Assembly (NCBI GenBank): GCA_964494655.1 | Contig: CAZBRM010000008.1 | Coordinates: 1-24,037, forward strand | Reading direction: 5' to 3' | Source of the DNA: JAHJQT01 sp964494655 | GTDB lineage: Bacteria; Patescibacteriota; Minisyncoccia; Portnoybacterales; UBA2143 | DNA length: 24,037 nt | Shown here: positions 22,208 to 24,037 of the stretch, piece after piece | Numbering within the stretch: position 1 is the stretch's first letter | Layout of the letters: every line of letters begins with the position of its first letter | Translations under genes and position numbers: made by a program | The notes under the pieces: generated by a model | What the model was told of the DNA's origin: nothing | Database searches by the model: none | Seen by the model: the letters and a program-made list of their open reading frames with translations, nothing else

Positions 22208-24037
22208 ATGAAATTAAACAATAAAATAACAAATATTATAGCTGTTTGTCTTTTAGTTTTAATGTTTGGACTGGCTTTTTTTAGTATGCTTGGCGATGCA
22301 AACACAATGGATGAATTAGCTCATACTCCAGCTGGATATTCCTATATTATTAAAAAAGATATGCGGCTTAATCCAGAGCATCCTCCTTTATTAAAAGATT
22401 TAACTGGATTATCTATCTGGCTTGGTTCTAAGATAACAAATGATCCTGTTTATTTTCCTGACAAAGTTAAATCATGGACCCATGATCTAAACGGACAATG
22501 GGACTTTGGCAGAGAATTTCTTTTTAGAAACAATAATAATGCTGACAAAATTATTTTTCTTGCCCGTTTGCCAATGCTCTTAATAATGATTATTTTGGGG
22601 TATTATGTTTTTAGATGGGCTCGTGAACTTTATGGAAACACAGCCAGTTTATCAGCCTTATTTCTTTATTCTTTATCCCCCGCTTTTATTGCCAATGGAC
22701 GATTAGTAACTACTGATGTCGTTGCCGCAGCTGCTTTTTTCATATCAATATATTATTTTATAAAATGGATTCAAAAACAAAGTAAAAAGAATTTGATTAT
22801 TGCCGGACTTGTCTTCGGACTTGCTTTATTAGCCAAGTTCTCACTTGTTCTCTTAATTCCATATTTTATATTAATCACTTTAATTTGGGCAGTTATTAAA
22901 CACAACTTTATTAAGCCGATAATCGGGCTTGCTCTTATAGGTATCATCGGGATGGCTCTTGTTTGGCCCGTTTACCAATTTCATACTTGGAATTATCCTG
23001 CTCAAAGACAGATTGCAGACACCGAAGCTAATCTTAAAACATTTGGAGATCGTTTCCTGGCCAATCCTGTTATCTGGGCTTCTGATAAGCCAATTTTAAG
23101 GCCTTACGCTCAATTCTTTACAGGACTTTTAATGGTTATTCAGAGAGCATCAGGAGGAAATACTACTTATTTTCTCGGAGAAATATCAAGAACAGCCTGG
23201 CCTTATTATTTCCCATTTGTTTTTCTTATTAAAGTTCCGTTGGCATTGCTTATTTTATTAACAATAGCTTTAATATATTCTCTATCTCAAATTAAAGAAA
23301 CTTTTAGATACAAAATATTAAGGAAAATAGGAACACTTCTAAAAAAATACTTTACTGAATTTGCTTTGCTTTTATTTTTCGCTATATATTGGTACACAAG
23401 TATTACCAGCAATCTTAATATAGGGGTTCGGCATGTACTCCCCGTATTCCCAATAATCTATATATTAGTTAGTGGACAGATAAATAAATGGTTGAATTCT
23501 TATTCAGGGCCATTCTTGGAAAAAATAAAACTTAATTCAAAAAAAGAATTTAAAAATATTAAAACGATTACTTGGATTCAAGTAACAACTTATTCTAAAT
23601 ACACAATAATAATCATTTTATTTGCCTGGTATGCTTTTGGAACAATTAAAATTTATCCTCATTTTCTTTCTTTCTTTAATGAATCAATCGGCGGACCAAG
23701 TCAGGGTTATAAATATGTAACTGATTCTAATGTTGACTGGGGACAGGATTTAAAGCGTTTAGCTGAATTTGTTGATGAGAATAATATAGATAAAATATAT
23801 ATTGATTATTTTGGCGGAGATGATTTGAATTATCGTTTTGGCGAAAAATATCAGCTGTGGTGGGGAGATAAAAATCCAAACGAGCTTCCTTTAAACAGCT
23901 GGCTTGCTGTTTCAGCTACTCTTTTACAAGGCGGCAGAGGCGTTCCTGATTCCGAATATAAAGAAAAAACCGGCTACTATAATTGGCTGAACCAATATGA
24001 ACCGGTTACTGTTATTGGAAATTCAATTTTCGTTTAT
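22208..24037 (+). CDS. GT-C membrane glycosyltransferase (PMT/ArnT-like), 3' end outside window
   Basis: A single open frame of 610 codons runs from ATG 22208 to the window edge without a stop. The first membrane segment (about 8-28) is followed by the GT-C signature region, with MDELAHTPAGYSY (the DE-x-x-H pair) and RLNPEHPPLLK, typical of the PMT/ArnT-like dolichyl- or polyprenyl-phosphate sugar transferases. Many further hydrophobic segments follow, about ten in all, then a late luminal-type part with DSNVDWGQDLKRL and GGPSQGYKYV. Such enzymes move a sugar from a lipid carrier onto protein, lipid or polymer outside the cell. It is divergent from the LysM cluster, sharing a 118-nt promoter region. 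The GtrA-like protein at 7642 may serve the same type of lipid-linked sugar. Confidence 0.92.
   Translation, partial: MKLNNKITNIIAVCLLVLMFGLAFFSMLGDANTMDELAHTPAGYSYIIKKDMRLNPEHPPLLKDLTGLSIWLGSKITNDPVYFPDKVKSWTHDLNGQWDFGREFLFRNNNNADKIIFLARLPMLLIMIILGYYVFRWARELYGNTASLSALFLYSLSPAFIANGRLVTTDVVAAAAFFISIYYFIKWIQKQSKKNLIIAGLVFGLALLAKFSLVLLIPYFILITLIWAVIKHNFIKPIIGLALIGIIGMALVWPVYQFHTWNYPAQRQIADTEANLKTFGDRFLANPVIWASDKPILRPYAQFFTGLLMVIQRASGGNTTYFLGEISRTAWPYYFPFVFLIKVPLALLILLTIALIYSLSQIKETFRYKILRKIGTLLKKYFTEFALLLFFAIYWYTSITSNLNIGVRHVLPVFPIIYILVSGQINKWLNSYSGPFLEKIKLNSKKEFKNIKTITWIQVTTYSKYTIIIILFAWYAFGTIKIYPHFLSFFNESIGGPSQGYKYVTDSNVDWGQDLKRLAEFVDENNIDKIYIDYFGGDDLNYRFGEKYQLWWGDKNPNELPLNSWLAVSATLLQGGRGVPDSEYKEKTGYYNWLNQYEPVTVIGNSIFVY

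Noticed and set aside
1..24037. Alternative genetic code
   Set aside because: TGA is used as the stop of dnaX and of the small membrane protein, and the one internal TAA is isolated.

Overview
The window reads as a piece of an AT-rich, reduced bacterial genome, most likely a Patescibacteria/CPR lineage of the Parcubacteria type. The signs are a short gamma-like DnaX of 362 residues, a membrane-tethered Clp-like ATPase, a DUF5663-like small protein, Cys-rich exported proteins of a CPR style, few Shine-Dalgarno sites, and many Lys/Glu-rich proteins of unknown function. TAA, TAG and TGA are all used as stops, so the code is standard (table 11) and not the UGA-Gly code of Gracilibacteria/SR1. The assembly carries one 100-N scaffold gap, at 20527-20626.

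Layout. (1) 1-3543: three minus-strand genes for membrane-anchored exported proteins (a two-TM protein, a Cys-rich C39-like peptidase, a Cys-repeat protein) lie between two copies of a 72-bp direct repeat. (2) 3588-5425: three minus-strand soluble enzymes (RBBP9-like hydrolase, S51 peptidase, SDR oxidoreductase). The SDR has lost its N-terminus at about 5420, where it meets the 3' remnant of a plus-strand gene: a deletion scar or a misjoin. (3) 5557-6340: repeat-rich spacer and a HIT-family gene enclosed by 33-bp inverted repeats. (4) tRNA-Gln(UUG), then a 70-nt hairpin. (5) 6552-11128: a tight minus-strand operon of a small membrane protein, a membrane Clp-like AAA+ protein, a GtrA-like protein and dnaX. 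(6) 11128-11892: dispersed hairpin repeats on both sides of a GIY-YIG gene. (7) 11893-12582: a gene broken by one in-frame TAA. (8) 12667-13083: a lone plus-strand secreted protein with a strong ribosome binding site and its own terminator. (9) 13200-22089: a long minus-strand cluster containing a LysM membrane protein (split by the gap), a DUF5663-like protein, a Patescibacteria-style helical protein, a TraG/VirB4-like ATPase, a membrane HExxH protein and two charged proteins. (10) 22208-24037: a divergent GT-C glycosyltransferase, cut by the window end.

The best candidates for undescribed biology are the membrane Clp-like pair in region 5 and the cluster in region 9. The Clp-like protein has a degraded first AAA domain, and the pore-loop aromatic residues are missing from both domains. 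In region 9 a membrane pump-type ATPase sits with a wall-binding LysM protein and a metallopeptidase, but with no relaxase or mating-pore genes in view. Functions there are inferred from motifs and context only.
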